A stretch of 64,000 nucleotides of DNA from Artocarpus heterophyllus (taxonomy: Eukaryota; Streptophyta; Magnoliopsida; Rosales; Moraceae). Location: the NCBI GenBank assembly GCA_025403435.1, contig CM046354.1, positions 24,090,728 to 24,154,727 on the forward strand, given 5' to 3'. Positions 1 to 12,602 of this stretch are shown here, piece after piece. Every line of letters starts with the position of its first letter. Within the stretch, counting starts at the first letter, position 1. A program made the position numbers and the translations under genes. The notes beneath the pieces were generated by a model. The model was not told where the DNA came from and searched no databases. It was given only the letters and a program-made list of their open reading frames with translations.

Positions 1-1873
1 TAGTATGGGAAGGTAATCGCATGTGCCCCAAGACAACTAAAAGACTATGAAAAGAATTATCCAACACATGATTTGGAACTTGCTGCTGTATTTTTCGCTT
101 TGCAAATCTAGAGACACTATCTGTATGGTGAGAAGTGTGAGATTTATATTGGCCATAAGAGTATAAAATACTTCTTCACCTAAAAGGAGTTGAATATAAG
201 CCAATGTAGATGGTTGGAACTTGTGAAAGACTATGATTGTGTAATTAATTACCATCCTGGTAAAGCAAACATGGTCGCTGATGCCTTGAGTAGAAAATCT
301 ATATCATCTCTCCGTGTCATTCAAAAGCTAATATTCTTGGATTTGCAAAGGTTGGAGCTTGAAATAGTCTCGAAAGGAATAACGAGTAGATTGTCAGCTT
401 CAGTATTACAACATGTACTACAAGATAAAATTAAAGAAGGCCAAAAGGTGGACAAATATTTGATTGGGTTGAGAAACAAAATTGATGCAGGACAAAGATC
501 AAACTTCTTAGTTGCTAAATATGGGATTATAAGATATAGAGGGAGATTATGTGTGTCGTTTGTTATGGCCATTAAAGAAGACATCTTGAAAGAAGCTTAC
601 ATGACTTCTTATTCAATACACCAAGGTAGCACAAAAATGTACAGAGATCTAAAGCCGCATTATTGGTGGCCTAGAATAAAGCAAGATGTCGTAAAGTTTG
701 TGGCTAAATGTTTAACTTGTCAACAAGTTAAGATTGAACATCAAAGACCAGTAGGGTTGCTGAAGCCTTTATTGATTCCAGAATGGAAATGGGAACACAT
801 CACAATGGACTTTGTACTTGGATTGCCTAGAACTCAAAAGGGATTTAATTCCATTTGGGTGGTTTGTGGATTGGTTAACCAAGTCAGCCCATTTTCTTCC
901 TGTGAAATCCACTTACACCATAGACCAATATGCTTAATTATACATCAAAGAGATAGTCACATTACATGGAGTGCCAGATTCAATAGTGTTTGATAGAGAC
1001 CTTAAGTTCACATCTATATTTTGGAAGAGTTTACATAGTGCTATGGGAACAAAGCTTGCATTTAGTACAACATTTCATCCCCAAAGTGATGGATAGTCTG
1101 AGAGGGTAATTTAGACATTAGAAGATATGCTAAGAGCATGTATTCTTGATTTGCAAGGGAGTTGGAGACAAATCTTCCTATAGTGAAATTTACTGACAAC
1201 AATAGTTACCAAGCGACGATTGGAAGAGTACCTTATAAAGCACTATATGGAAGAAAACGTAGATCTACAGTTCATTGGAATGAAGTTAGAAAAAGGCAAT
1301 TACTCAGTCCAAAAATAGTACAAAAAACTGCTAAGGTGGTAAAAAAGATACGTGATAGAATAAGGATAGCACAAAGTAGACAGAGAAGCTATGCAAAATA
1401 AAGAAGAAAAAAATTATAGTTTACTGTTAGGGATTATGTATTTTTGAAGGTAGCTCCAATGAAAGGTGTCATGAGATTTGGGAAAAGAGCCCAAGGTATG
1501 TTGGCGCATTTGTAATCCTTGAAAGGGTTAGTGATAGGGCATATAGATTGGCCTTATATCCTTCATTATCCAGTGTACATGATGTCTTTCATATGTCCAT
1601 GCTCATGAAATACAATCCAAACCCCTCGCATATTTTAAGGTATGAGCCATTGGAAATAACTTCTGATTTAGCATATGAGAAGAAACTAGTACAGATCCTC
1701 GATAGAAAAGAAAAGGAGTTGAGGAACAAAAAGTTCAACTAGTTAAGGTTTTGTAGTGGAATCATTCAGTATAAGAAGCCACATAGGAAAAAGAGAAAGA
1801 GATGCGGAATAAATATCCAAAACTATTCAGTATTTCAAATTTTGAAGATGAAATTTTATATAAAGGAGAGGAT
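1..1873 (+). pseudogene. Ty3/gypsy pol 3' part (element G1): RNase H, integrase, chromodomain
   Basis: The reading opens inside gypsy RNase H ([10 protein letters not shown], then HYLYGEKCEIY, then NYHPGKANMVADALSRK at about 50-300). The integrase HHCC zinc finger follows at about 610-730 (SIHQGSTKMYRDLKPHYWW to KCLTCQQVK). The catalytic core starts with WEHITMDFVLGLPR near 800; the later core (GTKLAFSTTFHPQSDG and a broken SERVI) lies in another frame after a frameshift near 885. The C-terminal part has VHDVFHMSMLMKYNPNPSHILRYEP (about 1570-1650, read in a further frame), and the chromodomain-like tail YEKKLVQILDRKEKELRNKK runs to 1742. Integrase would insert the cDNA and a chromodomain would target chromatin. 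Stops, for example the TAG at 1096 in DGQSE, and at least two frameshifts make it dead. The 5' part is outside the window. Confidence 0.93.
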
Positions 1874-4340
1874 TGTAATGCCCAATTAACTCACAATTAG
1901 CCAGCAATAAGCATCATTCATATCTATGCATTTAAAAAATACACGTTATTGAATTTCAAGCATATAGAAAGCATATCTTACAAGAATGAGTACTCATTAT
2001 TTATAAGATTGAATCATGCATAAACATGCTTATATTAAATAAATATGACATTAAATTATTAATATATGACCTAACATGTTTTTAAAAAAACTTTAATTGC
2101 AGTGAAAAAAGCTTTATTAATATATGACATTTACGTAAGAAAGATTGGTGTGCTAAACTGATTACGAATTGATCAGAAAGTAGTTTTCCATTTCAAATTC
2201 ATTCTAAACTAATTTTTTTGCCCATTTATATATTTGGAATGGACAAATTTGATTGGAATTGAAAGTATGCAAAATGGAGCAATTTGATTGATTTGTTAAA
2301 TAGATTACAACAACTTGAATTACTATTGCTTGTAAAAGATTTAAGTGGCTAGCCATTAGTCAAATTCTCTAACTCAGCATTCTTTCCAGATTTCAAATCT
2401 AAGAAAAAGATGGCAAAAGCCCCCAACAAGCTTCTCCCTTTGCTTACTTGATTTAGACTAATTCAAATGAACTAGAATGTTCATTTTTGCCTCTTTCTTT
2501 GTCAAGCAACTCTAAAAAAGTCTAGTACTCTTCCTAATTATTTCTCTCCATTTTCCATGTCCTAAAGCTTATAAAACTTAAACAACACTATAGAAATTTA
2601 GGTTACACAAGTCAGGCCAAGTTCCCACAATTTTGAGCTTAAAAATCAAGTGTTTTAAGCTCCAATAGAGCCCTAACTTCAAGCCCTACAAGGGAACATC
2701 TATATTTATGTTTCTTATGATGGAATGAAGCTATTTTCTGTTATATATGATTAAATATGTGGAAAAAGTAAGCTACGACATATTTGAGCTCAAACTATGC
2801 TAGTTAAGTTAGTTCTTTGCACAATTGAAAATCTTATGGAATCTGACTATTTCCTTATTTCTATTGATCTTAAGTGTTTATTAAGTGATTTTGAATGCTT
2901 GTTGATAGATGGTAATTAGTTAGAATATTATTTCTGAATTTATAGAAAAAAATACAGAACTAGGTTAAGTGGAATATCAAATTTACACCATACTTGATTC
3001 TCATATATTATGTTGTTTTTATAAGATTATGTACTTTGTTTAATGATATTTAATGTTTGGAAATGTTATTTATTTATTGAGGACCAAATTTTGGCTAAAA
3101 AGAGATGAACTTGTTATGTGTTTGACATAATATAATTTGTAGCAAGAATGAGCTGGAATGAATGTTTGTTGAGATGTTTGAACATTTAATTTCCATGCTT
3201 AATCATAATTCTATTAATATAACATGCTCCTTAGCCAAAAGTGTGGATTGTGACATTTTGATGCTTAGACCATTGTGTTTGAATTAATGCAAAACCATTT
3301 TAATATGAACTAATAACATGATCCAATTAGTTTGTTTATTGAAGAATTGAACGGTACATAATTTTATGATTTTAGGTCTTTTAGCACATCTTATCTTCTA
3401 AGAGGGCTAATTTTTTCACTCAATGCAAATTTGTCTCGAGGTAAGTAGAAACTACTATTTACTGCATCATAAGAACTATGTCATGTTATGTTTTAAGGTG
3501 CATTGATTGGAATGTTGTTATTTGGAATGATATAGATTGTTGAAAATCATTCATGATTATGACATTTACATTAGAATATGTGATATGATCTAAAAAAGGA
3601 TTGAGGTTTTTAACTAAAATTGTGGTTTGGTGCTTAATTGATGGTCAGGTAGGCACAGGACATGGGTGGGACCGGCAGACCTAACAAAAGGTGGTGAATA
3701 CTTTAAGGTTGAAAAACCAAGATAAGAAACAAGTAAGACTGAGATTGAATAGGGCAAATACCTAAGGTTTAATAACCTAGATGGAAACCCTGTATTATCA
3801 TTACATTGGCCAAATTATGATGATCAGGTTCTGAAAACCACGAGCTATCATTACCAGTTAAGTACCACACTCCATGGGTACCCAACAAGAAGTAAGAATT
3901 GTTGAAAGAAAACTAATAAAAGAAAATGTCTAATTGCATTCTCATTCAATGTTCCCGTTTATGCATTAGTTTCTACCTACTGAGCTTTTAGTTCATTGTA
4001 GTTCTTATGATACAGATGAGGATGTATAGGTCTAAGGGTTGACTGAGTATCTAGAGCTGCTGGACAGAGATTTGTTCATTTGCCATGTTTTGGATCAGCT
4101 TTTGAAGCTTATTTTAGAACTCTATTTCATCAAACTTAGCAGCTCTATCATGGTTTTGTAAATAGATATATTACTAACTCTAGATGTGATAGTATGTTGT
4201 ACATCTCATTTTGAAATACTACATATGTTGTAAATAAAAAAATGAGTGAAACAACAGTTTCAAAACTCTTTTATAATGAAATGAATATTTTAAGTAAATC
4301 ATAACATGTATAATGTAAATGAAAGGTTAACACTCTTTAA
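1874..4340 (+). repeat. 3' LTR of gypsy G1 (3' boundary unresolved)
   Basis: The LTR begins TGTAATGCCC at 1874, just after the purine-rich TAAAGGAGAGGAT and directly downstream of the degraded chromodomain tail. That is the expected place for polypurine tract and 3' LTR. The stretch has no coding capacity. It carries the CTACTGAGCTTTTAGTTCATTG block near 3979 that also appears in the other gypsy LTRs here. I could not find a terminal ...TTACA matching the start, so the LTR probably lost its end near 4340, where the minus-strand remnant T begins. Confidence 0.7.
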
Positions 4341-4379
4341 ACCAATTAAATAGGCTATCCAAGAGCTTATTAGTTAGCT

Positions 4380-6340
4380 TGAGGGATACAATAGTCTGCA
4401 TCAAGAATCTCCTTGCTGTAGTGGTTTGTATCAAGAGTGCTTCTTCCAAGGTGGTTTATTATGGCAATCACTTCTTTCTAAAGGCTTCCTCTTGAGTTAG
4501 GGAGCTTCCATCAGGTGCCATACTAATCACCTGAGAGGATGGAGTGGAGATTCTCATTATGTCCTTGGCTGGTCGGAAAGATGGGTTGAGTTTCTTCCTT
4601 ATAAGTACGTTGTATGCATGCTTGATGATGTGCTCTTGACATTCTTGGTCCAAAAGACTATCCCTTTTGAGTTTGTTTTCTATTTACTCTTTGTCACGCC
4701 CTGAGAGCTCTTACATTTTTCCAAGACTTCTCTAGAAGTTTGGTGGGGGCTCTTTCCTCAAATATCTTCCCCTTTGAAGGCATCATCTTACAAGAATTCC
4801 CTACTATGGACGTGCACTCATATCCCATGGTCTTTGGAAATGGTGCTCTATACGAATAAGGTTTATTACAGATGCATCAAAAGACATGGTCATTATCTTG
4901 AGAGGCCGCCTATTCGCCCTCGGGTGGATTTGGGTTGGATTGCCATAGGTGTGCTTCTTTTTCTAGGCCCTTTGTCCCTCTTTTCCTTGAAAGGTGAGCA
5001 AACATGGCACAAGTGTCCTTCCACTTTTGTCACAGTAATGGGTCCAAGTAGATGTCTTCTTTCTTGGATGTAGCTCGAGGGTGCCATTTCTAATCTTAAT
5101 ATGAAAAATATTCCAAAGAATTTGACATTCCATTGATGGGTGATTAACATATTGGTGAAGCTTGCAGTACTTTAGGTCCTCTTATCATCAATGGTTAGTC
5201 ACCTTCGAGGAAACAAGGGACAAATTACTTTGTCTTGGATCCATTGGCTGAGAATGACATGAAATTCTTTGTTGGTTCATGGGATGAGAGGGCATCAACC
5301 TCTCACTTTTTTGACCCCTTTTGTCTTGGTAAAAAAGCCTCGACGGGTTGTTGGATATGACCAACGAGTGTGGTACATCTTTCTTTTATCCTTTCCAACT
5401 ATGGCCTACCTAGATAAGCTTGATCGTTGCCAAAGTCTTCTTCGCAGCTCTAATAATTTTGAGAATTTATTGATCCCAATATTCTCCAAGTACACTCTAC
5501 ACTCAAGGATGGTGTTTTGGTACATATCTTGACTAGAGATTCTTCACTGCTCCTATTGTGACAGTCAAGGGTAAGGTCCTAAAGCCACCTGATGTAGTTT
5601 ATTAGGTGCTTTCCCTACTCTTGTTAGGTGTTGCTTCATGCAATGGCAGTAATTTTTCCCTCATCTCAGAAATACCTTTTATAGGAGCAATTCACCAGAT
5701 CTTCCCATGTATAAATGACCCCGGCATCAAAGTTGTGTACCTAGTGTAGGCACGATCAGTGAGTGACTTAGTGAACTCCTACAATCTCAATTCCTTGTTC
5801 CCGTTGTGTTGTCCGGGTGAGTCTAGGAACTGGCTTATGTGCTCCTTAGGATTTCCCTTTTGACCATCAAAGAGGGTGAAAGTGGGAGTTTCATACCCCT
5901 ATGGATATGGCTTATTGTATAGTTTGGCTGGATATAGTGGCCTCAGGATAAACTCTAAGTCTTCTAGTGGAGTTTTGTAAAGATGTTTCTTAAGGAGGGA
6001 GAGTACATCGGCTTGAGTAGGGAAGCCCTCTCCAATTCTAGCAGGTGCCTAGTTGTTGGTTTGTTGGTGGCTGTAGCTTTTTCAAGAGACTCTTTGCTTA
6101 TTGCAATAGGTGCAACCTGACAAGTGAGGAAATTCTTCAAATTGTTTATCCTTTAGACACGAGCACCCTTAGTGTGAGTCATCTCTTGAATTACTCTTTG
6201 ATCTTGGGAGCCCTTGCCTTGGGCTTATTGGGTGTGTTGGTGTTATAGCCTGAGAAGGACACCAACACTTTGATATCATATGCGAGCAAAGTTCTCATCT
6301 TTTTGGATGTGAATAGATCCACGATGGAATCCTAGTCTAG
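4380..6340 (-). pseudogene. Degenerate Ty3/gypsy gag remnant, minus strand (element T)
   Basis: Read on the minus strand, about 5890-5660 gives TPTFTLFDGQKGNPKEH, ISQFLDSPGQHNGNKELRL, then EFTKSLTDRAYTRYTTLMPGS. This has the layout of the plant retrotransposon Gag core (fold-G-Nx-EH, then LRLxEFxKSLxxRAYTWY), as in Tat/Athila-type gypsy elements. Downstream on the same strand (5100-4890) is a basic stretch around GHLCHVCSPFKEKRDKGPRK that could be what is left of the nucleocapsid region. Several in-frame stops and frame changes are present. No protease or RT follows, because the element stops near 4380 against the LTR of G1. Gag identity is well supported by the motif run; the lineage is inferred. 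Confidence 0.7.
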
Positions 6341-6362
6341 CTTCCTTAGTGGAGTCGCAAAA
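6341..6362 (-). other. Primer binding site-like sequence of element T
   Basis: On the minus strand this reads TTTTGCGACTCCACTAAGGA, close to the TGGCGACTCCACTGGGGA type of primer site seen in Tat/Ogre-like plant gypsy elements. It sits between the gag remnant (lower coordinates) and a TGTTAGGG-type LTR edge at 6363, as expected for a minus-strand element. The tRNA identity is not asserted. Confidence 0.5.
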
Positions 6363-8170
6363 TGTTAGGGCACTTTCGTTATGGGCCTTCACACATGGAG
6401 GGTATAGACTTCATCACCTCCTCTTATTCGCTTGGGTGCTTCTAATAAGAGCTAAAGTGGCAGCATGATGAGTGATGGAGCTGGTTAACCTACAGCGGCT
6501 GTTTTGGCGTTGTAAGTGGCTGAAATGAACTATTTAGGCTCACCTTGTGGTAGCCTCGACTAGGTTACAACTAAACCAGGGTAGCCCCAAGGACGGTCAC
6601 ATTTAAGGGTGAGATTTATGATTTTGAACCTATTGGAGATAAGAGCTTTGATAAAAGAGGACCTCCAATCATGCGCATGGTGCGTAAGAGGAACATGAAT
6701 ACTTAGGGAGGAATTCCCTATGCCCTACGTGGTGGTAATATGCCTATTTGGTAAAGATATGGTATTCTGGTGAAATGATGGGATTTGGTGGAACTACGGG
6801 TGCAGCAACTTATTGAGAAAGGGTCCTTGAGAGGCAAATTAGTTGCCTGAGAAAGGGTTTTTGACAGTTAAGTAGTCCTATAGACAAGTGACTCCAATAA
6901 ATAGGGTAGTTTAAAGTTTGGAGAGAGGTTTTAGAGAGAGAAAAGATGGCGACTCATCAATGGTTGCTTTGATTCTTTTTTTCATAGAGGTTATTTGGGT
7001 TGTAAAAAGGCTATATTTTAGGATGATTTGGAGGTCTTTTCAAGTCCAAATAAGGTTAAATGAGTGTCTTGAGTGTTCTTGAAGTTTCCCAGAAAATATG
7101 GAGTTTAAAGCTTTCTAGCAAGTTGAGATGGTGGAGTTAGGATGTCATAATGTTCTTCCTAGATGATGTTGAGGTAGGGGATGAGGTTTGTGGGTGTTTT
7201 GAGGAAGTTTGGTGGTGATTCTCGGTGGTTTAAGCTTTAAAGAGATAGTGATTATGAAGTTTTAAGGTGGAAAATTGTAGGGAGGATGGTGGTTGTAGTG
7301 GCTATAGAGGTTTACTCTAAGTGGTTTGAGTAGAAAGGGCTTCACTAGCTTTAGTTTGTATAGGTTGCCTCAGTTACATTAGTCTCCACTAAGGGTGGTG
7401 AAAGAGGAAAAAGGAGTTTTAGCTCGGTTGAGATCTTTCTATTTTGGGTATTTGGTTGGGGGTAGCTCCAGGTCTAGTTCCATTGGAGCAGCCATATGTT
7501 GAAACTTCTTACTGTAGGAGGTTTCCTTCCAAGATTCAAATTTAGTCTTTCGACATGGGACTAATCATGTCATGAGCATTAGTGGTCAGCAGACCTAAGA
7601 ATGCTATTCCAAATGGCCTGCTACAAAGGTATCTAAAAGAGGAAGCTTTGCCTTACCATTTCAAGCAAATGTCAGGCCTTAGGGTTAGGTTCCTCTTTGA
7701 CTCGCTTGATTGAAGGAAAGTTTATCTCCTATGGCAGGAATCACATGACTCTGCGGTAAGACTTCTTCAGGTGAGTTGCTAAGGCTAGCATGGTGGGTGA
7801 GTTGGTGCAATGGGTAACCTAGCGCGACAGGTAGGCTAACACATCAGATGGGTTGAAAAATAGGCTTTTCTTAGTGCTTGGCCTAGTCTCCTAGATAGGT
7901 CCTTTTGGCTCTATTTTGCTCTAATTTCTTCCATACCCATCTTACTCTAATTCCAATTAGGCTTAAAACTCTCCAAGTGAGATAAAAGTCTAATTGAACT
8001 GAATAAAACAGGTCTATCACGTTTATTGGCCTACCAAACCATGGCCCACTAGGAGGACACCGGGATATGGCTTGGGTCCATGTACCTTACCTTGTGCCAT
8101 ATCATAGGATATGGGCTGGGCTTGTACCTTGCAAAAAACCAGTATCAATACAATTTAAATGATAAAGTTC
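6363..8170 (-). repeat. Putative 5' LTR of element T, outer boundary uncertain
   Basis: The plus-strand edge TGTTAGGGC at 6363 abuts the primer-site-like sequence, so on the minus strand the LTR would end ...GCCCTAACA. The interval is non-coding with G-rich purine stretches. I could not find the partner TG...CA end or a target duplication; 8170 is only the point where base composition changes back to AT-rich. No second copy of this LTR is in the window to compare with. Confidence 0.4.
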
Positions 8171-8795
8171 AAACCAAAACAAAGTTTAAATCATGACAAT
8201 TTGGATATAAAAATTATACGGGGAATAATTTGACAGCACTTATTGAATTTTGTCCAATCCAGCCTTGTAAGGCTTTGCTAGGTGAAAAGAGAAAGAAAAC
8301 AAGAAGGAAAGAAACTAAAAATGGCATATATATATATATATATATGACATAGGTGAAACATTGAGAACAAGAAAAGGACACTTTTGTTGTTGTTTATAAT
8401 ATATGTATTTTCTCTCCTACAGTCTATCCACATCTACGAAGAAATTAAAATTGGAGGTGCTTTGAATAATTTGATATCTCTCACCTAATCTATTTTCTTC
8501 TCTTTTCTTTCTTACTAACCAACTATATGCAAGCCTAAAGTCCAAATAATCCCCTTAACCTTCGTCCTTTTTCCTGTTTTCGCTTTTATCAAATAATCTC
8601 TACTTATGGTTGGTAGAGTGGAAAAGAGAGTAAACAAATTAAAGGAAAGATTTCTAAGAAAAAGGGAAGCTTAGTTTGTTTGATTTGTAAAATAAGAAAA
8701 AAAGAGTCACAAAACCATGGTTCCACTATTTTTAATCTTTCTAACTTTGAAAAGAAAGGAAATATATCCATGGGATCCACCATTTTTGTTGTTAT
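8171..8795. other. Unassigned AT-rich spacer with TA microsatellite
   Basis: Non-coding stretch between element T and the LTR of copia A. It holds a short (TA)n run at about 8327-8346 and A/T-rich sequence with no motif I recognise. The last five bases, GTTAT (8791-8795), would be the left target duplication of element A, but its right partner is not visible. Confidence 0.5.
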
Positions 8796-10721
8796 TGTTG
8801 TAGGTTTTGAAAACCGATTTATTAAAAAATTTTGCAGAAGCTTAGTATGGATCAAATCATATATTTTAAAAATTTTTCTCAAAACTTTTTTGGCTCTCAA
8901 TACTTTTATTAATTTAATGAAATAACAAACAAAGGTGACAAAAATCCTCTAGATTGGGACAATAATCTTGAACTCTACCAAAAAGACTCTGAACTCCAAA
9001 TCCTCTAGAACACCATGGGTCTTTCTCAATGTTTTCCAAATTATGATGAACACGAATGAGTGGCCATTTTTTATTGGGTTTAGGTTAGACAGCTTTTGGG
9101 ATCATTTTGTACTCTCAAAACATGAGATAAAGTAACAAAACAAAAGGAAAACTCTCTAGGAATACGTTCTTTTCTCTACAAAAGTACTTTATTTTGTTGT
9201 GCATCTATTTTTTGTATCTAAAGCCTCTTTATATTTTAGAGAAAATAACTGACACTTATGAATTAATTAATTAATTAAAACTACTTCAACATGAAGTGGA
9301 AAAAATTCGCCCCCACTGTCTGGTTAAATGGGTGTTTTTAGCTAATAAAGAAAGGGGAAAATCTCTCCTATTGTCCCATGAATTAGTTAAATTTTATCCA
9401 AAGTAAAATAGATATTTTTTCTAAACTAATCAAAATTAATCAAATATTGATTATTTCCTTTCCCACATATGCTAAAATTGAAATTTTTAAGGACCCTCCT
9501 AGTGGAAAATAATGTGTAGCCTTCTATGGCACACATGTACAGTGTGGTCCTCGCCACACTATATAATTTTCAATTTAAAACTATTTTAAATAATCATATT
9601 ATTTAAAATATAAATTAGTCCAATTAATTATTGTGTAAAATAAAATTTAGAATTCTCAATTCCAAATTAATAAATTTAACCCAACATGAAATATAGCTCA
9701 CATAATTTAATGGGGCCGTTGAGAGGAACTATGGTCATTATAATTTTAAGCTCTAATAATTTTAACTATCAATTAACACCTTAATTAAAATATCAAAATT
9801 ATTAATTCAAAAATTTACTTCATTAAAAACTTGAAATTGCATTCTTGAAATTGTAAAAATTAATTATATTCAAAAAATTTGAATTGTTTATTTATATAGT
9901 CACTACATATAAATCAATCCTCTATAAACGGTTCATAATTAAAGCTAGGTATTTTCTATTAACCTCTTTAATTATACCTTTGTCCGTAAGTGCCATTGAT
10001 TCTCTAATGAATAAAATATTTATGATCTAATCATAAATTGAGCACTCTTATTATTCAAGCTCCGAATCAATACTTATGGGAATTGTCCATCTGACTTCTT
10101 TATGAAGGAATGGATTTCATTTTGTATATTAATATTCCTAAGTATCTATTTTATTATATTTCCAATATACCAAGAGTTTGACATTATGCATTTGTGTTAC
10201 TACCTGGTATGTTAAAAGAAATAATGCAGTAAGCAAGAGTCGTTTAATTACTCAAAATTGAGATCGATTTAAATATGACCATCATTGACTAATACTGAAT
10301 GCTCTATATAATGACAGAAATTATTAGAGATTTTATAATTAATCGTAATTAATCATGTTTCGATCCTATATAATCAAATTATACAAAGTACTTTTATTCC
10401 AATTATCCCATTCTTAATAATCTAGATAAGATCATTTCATTTAGATTGTAATGAATTACACTAGTAATTTTAAATTAAAGACCCAACTTAAAGTTTTAAT
10501 TACAGATAGAATTTGATTATTTTACTTCATATATTATCCTCCTGCATATAATACTTATGTATAATATTTAAAGTCATATTTAAATAATCTAAGGTTTTTG
10601 ATATTTATAAAGCATCTAAAACATACATGTAAAAATTTTACTTTTGCTAAAATTCCTCAAATCATATTAATAATCAACAAAAAAAATACATCCCATTTTT
10701 TTATGGGCACATATCTCAACA
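8796..10721 (-). repeat. 3' LTR of copia A
   Basis: Runs from TGTTGTAGG at 8796 to ...ATCTCAACA at 10721; on the minus strand it begins TGTTGAGATATGTGCCC directly after the purine tract GGGCAAGTGAGAAAT. About 1.93 kb. It shares long collinear similarity with 56294-58180, for example the TACCAAGARTTTGACAYTATGC block near 10168 and 57660. The terminal bases can fold: CCCATAAAAAAATGGG forms a short stem just inside the end. Confidence 0.85.
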
Positions 10722-10926
10722 ATTTCTCACTTGCCCTAAAGCAAATGTGACATGTCTTTAAGCCCCGTCCCTTTAGAATGTTGCTCAAAAGTATGAGTTG
10801 GTAACGTCTTGGTAAATGGATTAGCTATATTGTTCGCAGATGCGATCTTTTCACCTGAAACGTCTCCTCTATTAATAATATCTCTCATCAGGTGGAATTT
10901 CCACTGTATGTGCTTTCTTTTATGGT
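10722..10926 (-). pseudogene. Copia A RNase H C-terminus (distal piece)
   Basis: Minus-strand translation gives HIQWKFHLMRDIINRGDV, then ANNIANPFTKTLPTHTF and a final GLKDMSHLL stop. This is the conserved C-terminal end of plant copia RNase H (KHI-x-FHxIR, then NxADxxTKxL). It is immediately followed on the minus strand by a polypurine tract and the 3' LTR. It continues the piece at 13019-13400, from which it is separated by solo LTR S1; the break falls inside the AVANAKEPRNHK motif. Confidence 0.88.
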
Positions 10927-12364
10927 GGTTCTGTTAGACATGTATGCCCTAAGGAGTAAAAATGTAATACGTTTTTGGAGATATTTTTATCAATAAAGAA
11001 TTTATTCAGTTATATATACCAAATCTTGTCCTCTTTACGTTCATATTTGTTGAATGTATGATAAGCAAACAGTAGTCTGAGACTATCAGTCTAAACCTTA
11101 AGGATTGGGCATATGATGGACAGATTACGCGGAAGACACGATTCTTAAGGTGACGGTCTAAAACATATGATCCGCAATCGAGGGAATAAAGTTGGGCGCT
11201 TTATTCATGTAAAGATTGTTATGTTGTCTATATCCCTTTTGGGAGATGGTTTGTCTTGACCATCGGAGTTGGACTCCGTGAATAGAAACATTGGCACGTT
11301 GTCATAGGTGACGATGTGTTGGATCAGGACATAAAGTGAATTGGTTTGGATTAATAATTCTGTCTTGGCAAATCGATTCACTTTAGACAGTCATTTGTTT
11401 GTATCTTAATCCTGAGATGAATAGTGGGCCCGTTGTCTCGACTTGTGTCTTTTGATGTACCAATGGGTGACTCCCACATCTCTATAGTGGTATGCATGCC
11501 AGTACGTTCGAGGCATGACTCTTGATAGTGTAGACTTGTTATTCATAGATATGGAATCCATAGCTCCTCTTTAGGAGTAATGATATCCTCTTATATGCGT
11601 TGTCCTGTAATTGGAAAACTGGAGCGCTCAACCATTTGGATACATAGGTGTAACCGAATGGTATACTATCTTTGGATGGTAAGTTTTCTAATGGTGAGAC
11701 AATGGAACGTAAGATAAAAATAATCGGAAAGGTAAGACAGAACTTGTCCTTAAGCCAATTATGGATTATCATATGGGGATATGATACACTATGATATGTC
11801 ATGGAGACTTAACTACACAAGCTTCGTAATTCTATAAAGTTCGAGAGTGCAGCTCCAAGCTTTTAGTGGAGTAGTGTTGGAGTTGATAATTGTGAAATGT
11901 ATATCTGGGATATTGGGTTTCATAATTATCATGAGCTTGAACTTTATAGGTCCATTTTGGTCCCCTTTGCTAGCTCACAAAATCCTGTAACGACACGGCG
12001 TGTTTTTTCAATAATTGTTGACTTATGTCGGATTTATCAGATTAGTTTAAAACTTGTAAGAATCAAATAATTCATGTCTGTTTATTGGTTGAATTAATTT
12101 TGTAAGAAATTAATTCAAGATAAACTTGTTGAATTATTGCGATCAAATAATTCTTGTCTGTTTATCGGTTGTTTTAATTTTGGACAAATTAGAACAAGAT
12201 AAACTTGTAGAATTATTGTGAATTGATTTATTTTCTTAGAGATTATCTTGATAAAGTTTGTTTTGATCAGATAACTTCTCTATTGGGTTATTTGAATCAA
12301 AACTGAGACTTTATCCTTTAGAATCTCGGGTGGAAAATAAAAGATTCGCAGAGATTTTCTTAGG

Positions 12365-12490
12365 AGATCGGCCTGTCGGATGATGTGTTCGGCCTGCCGA
12401 ACTGGCCTGTTCGGCCTGCCGATCAGAATGTTTGGCCTGCCGATCAGAATGTTTGGCCTGCCGATCAGAATGTTCGGCCTGCCGATCAGC
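12365..12490 (+). repeat. CGGCCTGCCGATCAGAATGTT minisatellite in LTR S1
   Basis: About five to six tandem copies of a 21-mer built on the near-palindromic core CGGCCTGCCGA, in GC-rich contrast to the AT-rich LTR. The array lies about 115-240 bp upstream of the TATA box, i.e. in the U3 promoter/enhancer position. Related copies sit in the other LTRs and leaders of the window. Confidence 0.85.
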
Positions 12491-12602
12491 GGAGATAAGA
12501 TTACGCGTTTTCAAGCGGATCTTATCAGATATTGATCCGAACTTGATTCTGTTTTGAGTTTTTAAGACCTAATCTGATATGGACTGACCCTAGGACCAAT
12601 AG

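Noticed and set aside
4774..5532. Plus-strand ORFs of 99 and 87 codons as genes
   Set aside because: They lie antisense to the minus-strand Gag remnant and have no family motifs.
8604..8925. Overlapping ORFs on both strands near 8.6-8.9 kb
   Set aside because: AT-rich spacer running into the copia A LTR; low-complexity Phe/Lys/Ile content and no motif.
12365..12490. CRISPR-like array
   Set aside because: Repeats are directly tandem with no unique spacers and no cas genes; a minisatellite in a plant LTR.
12311..12514. Repetitive RQAKHSD peptide ORF (67 codons, minus strand)
   Set aside because: Translation of the 21-bp minisatellite in LTR S1; 21 is a multiple of three, so a periodic open frame is automatic.
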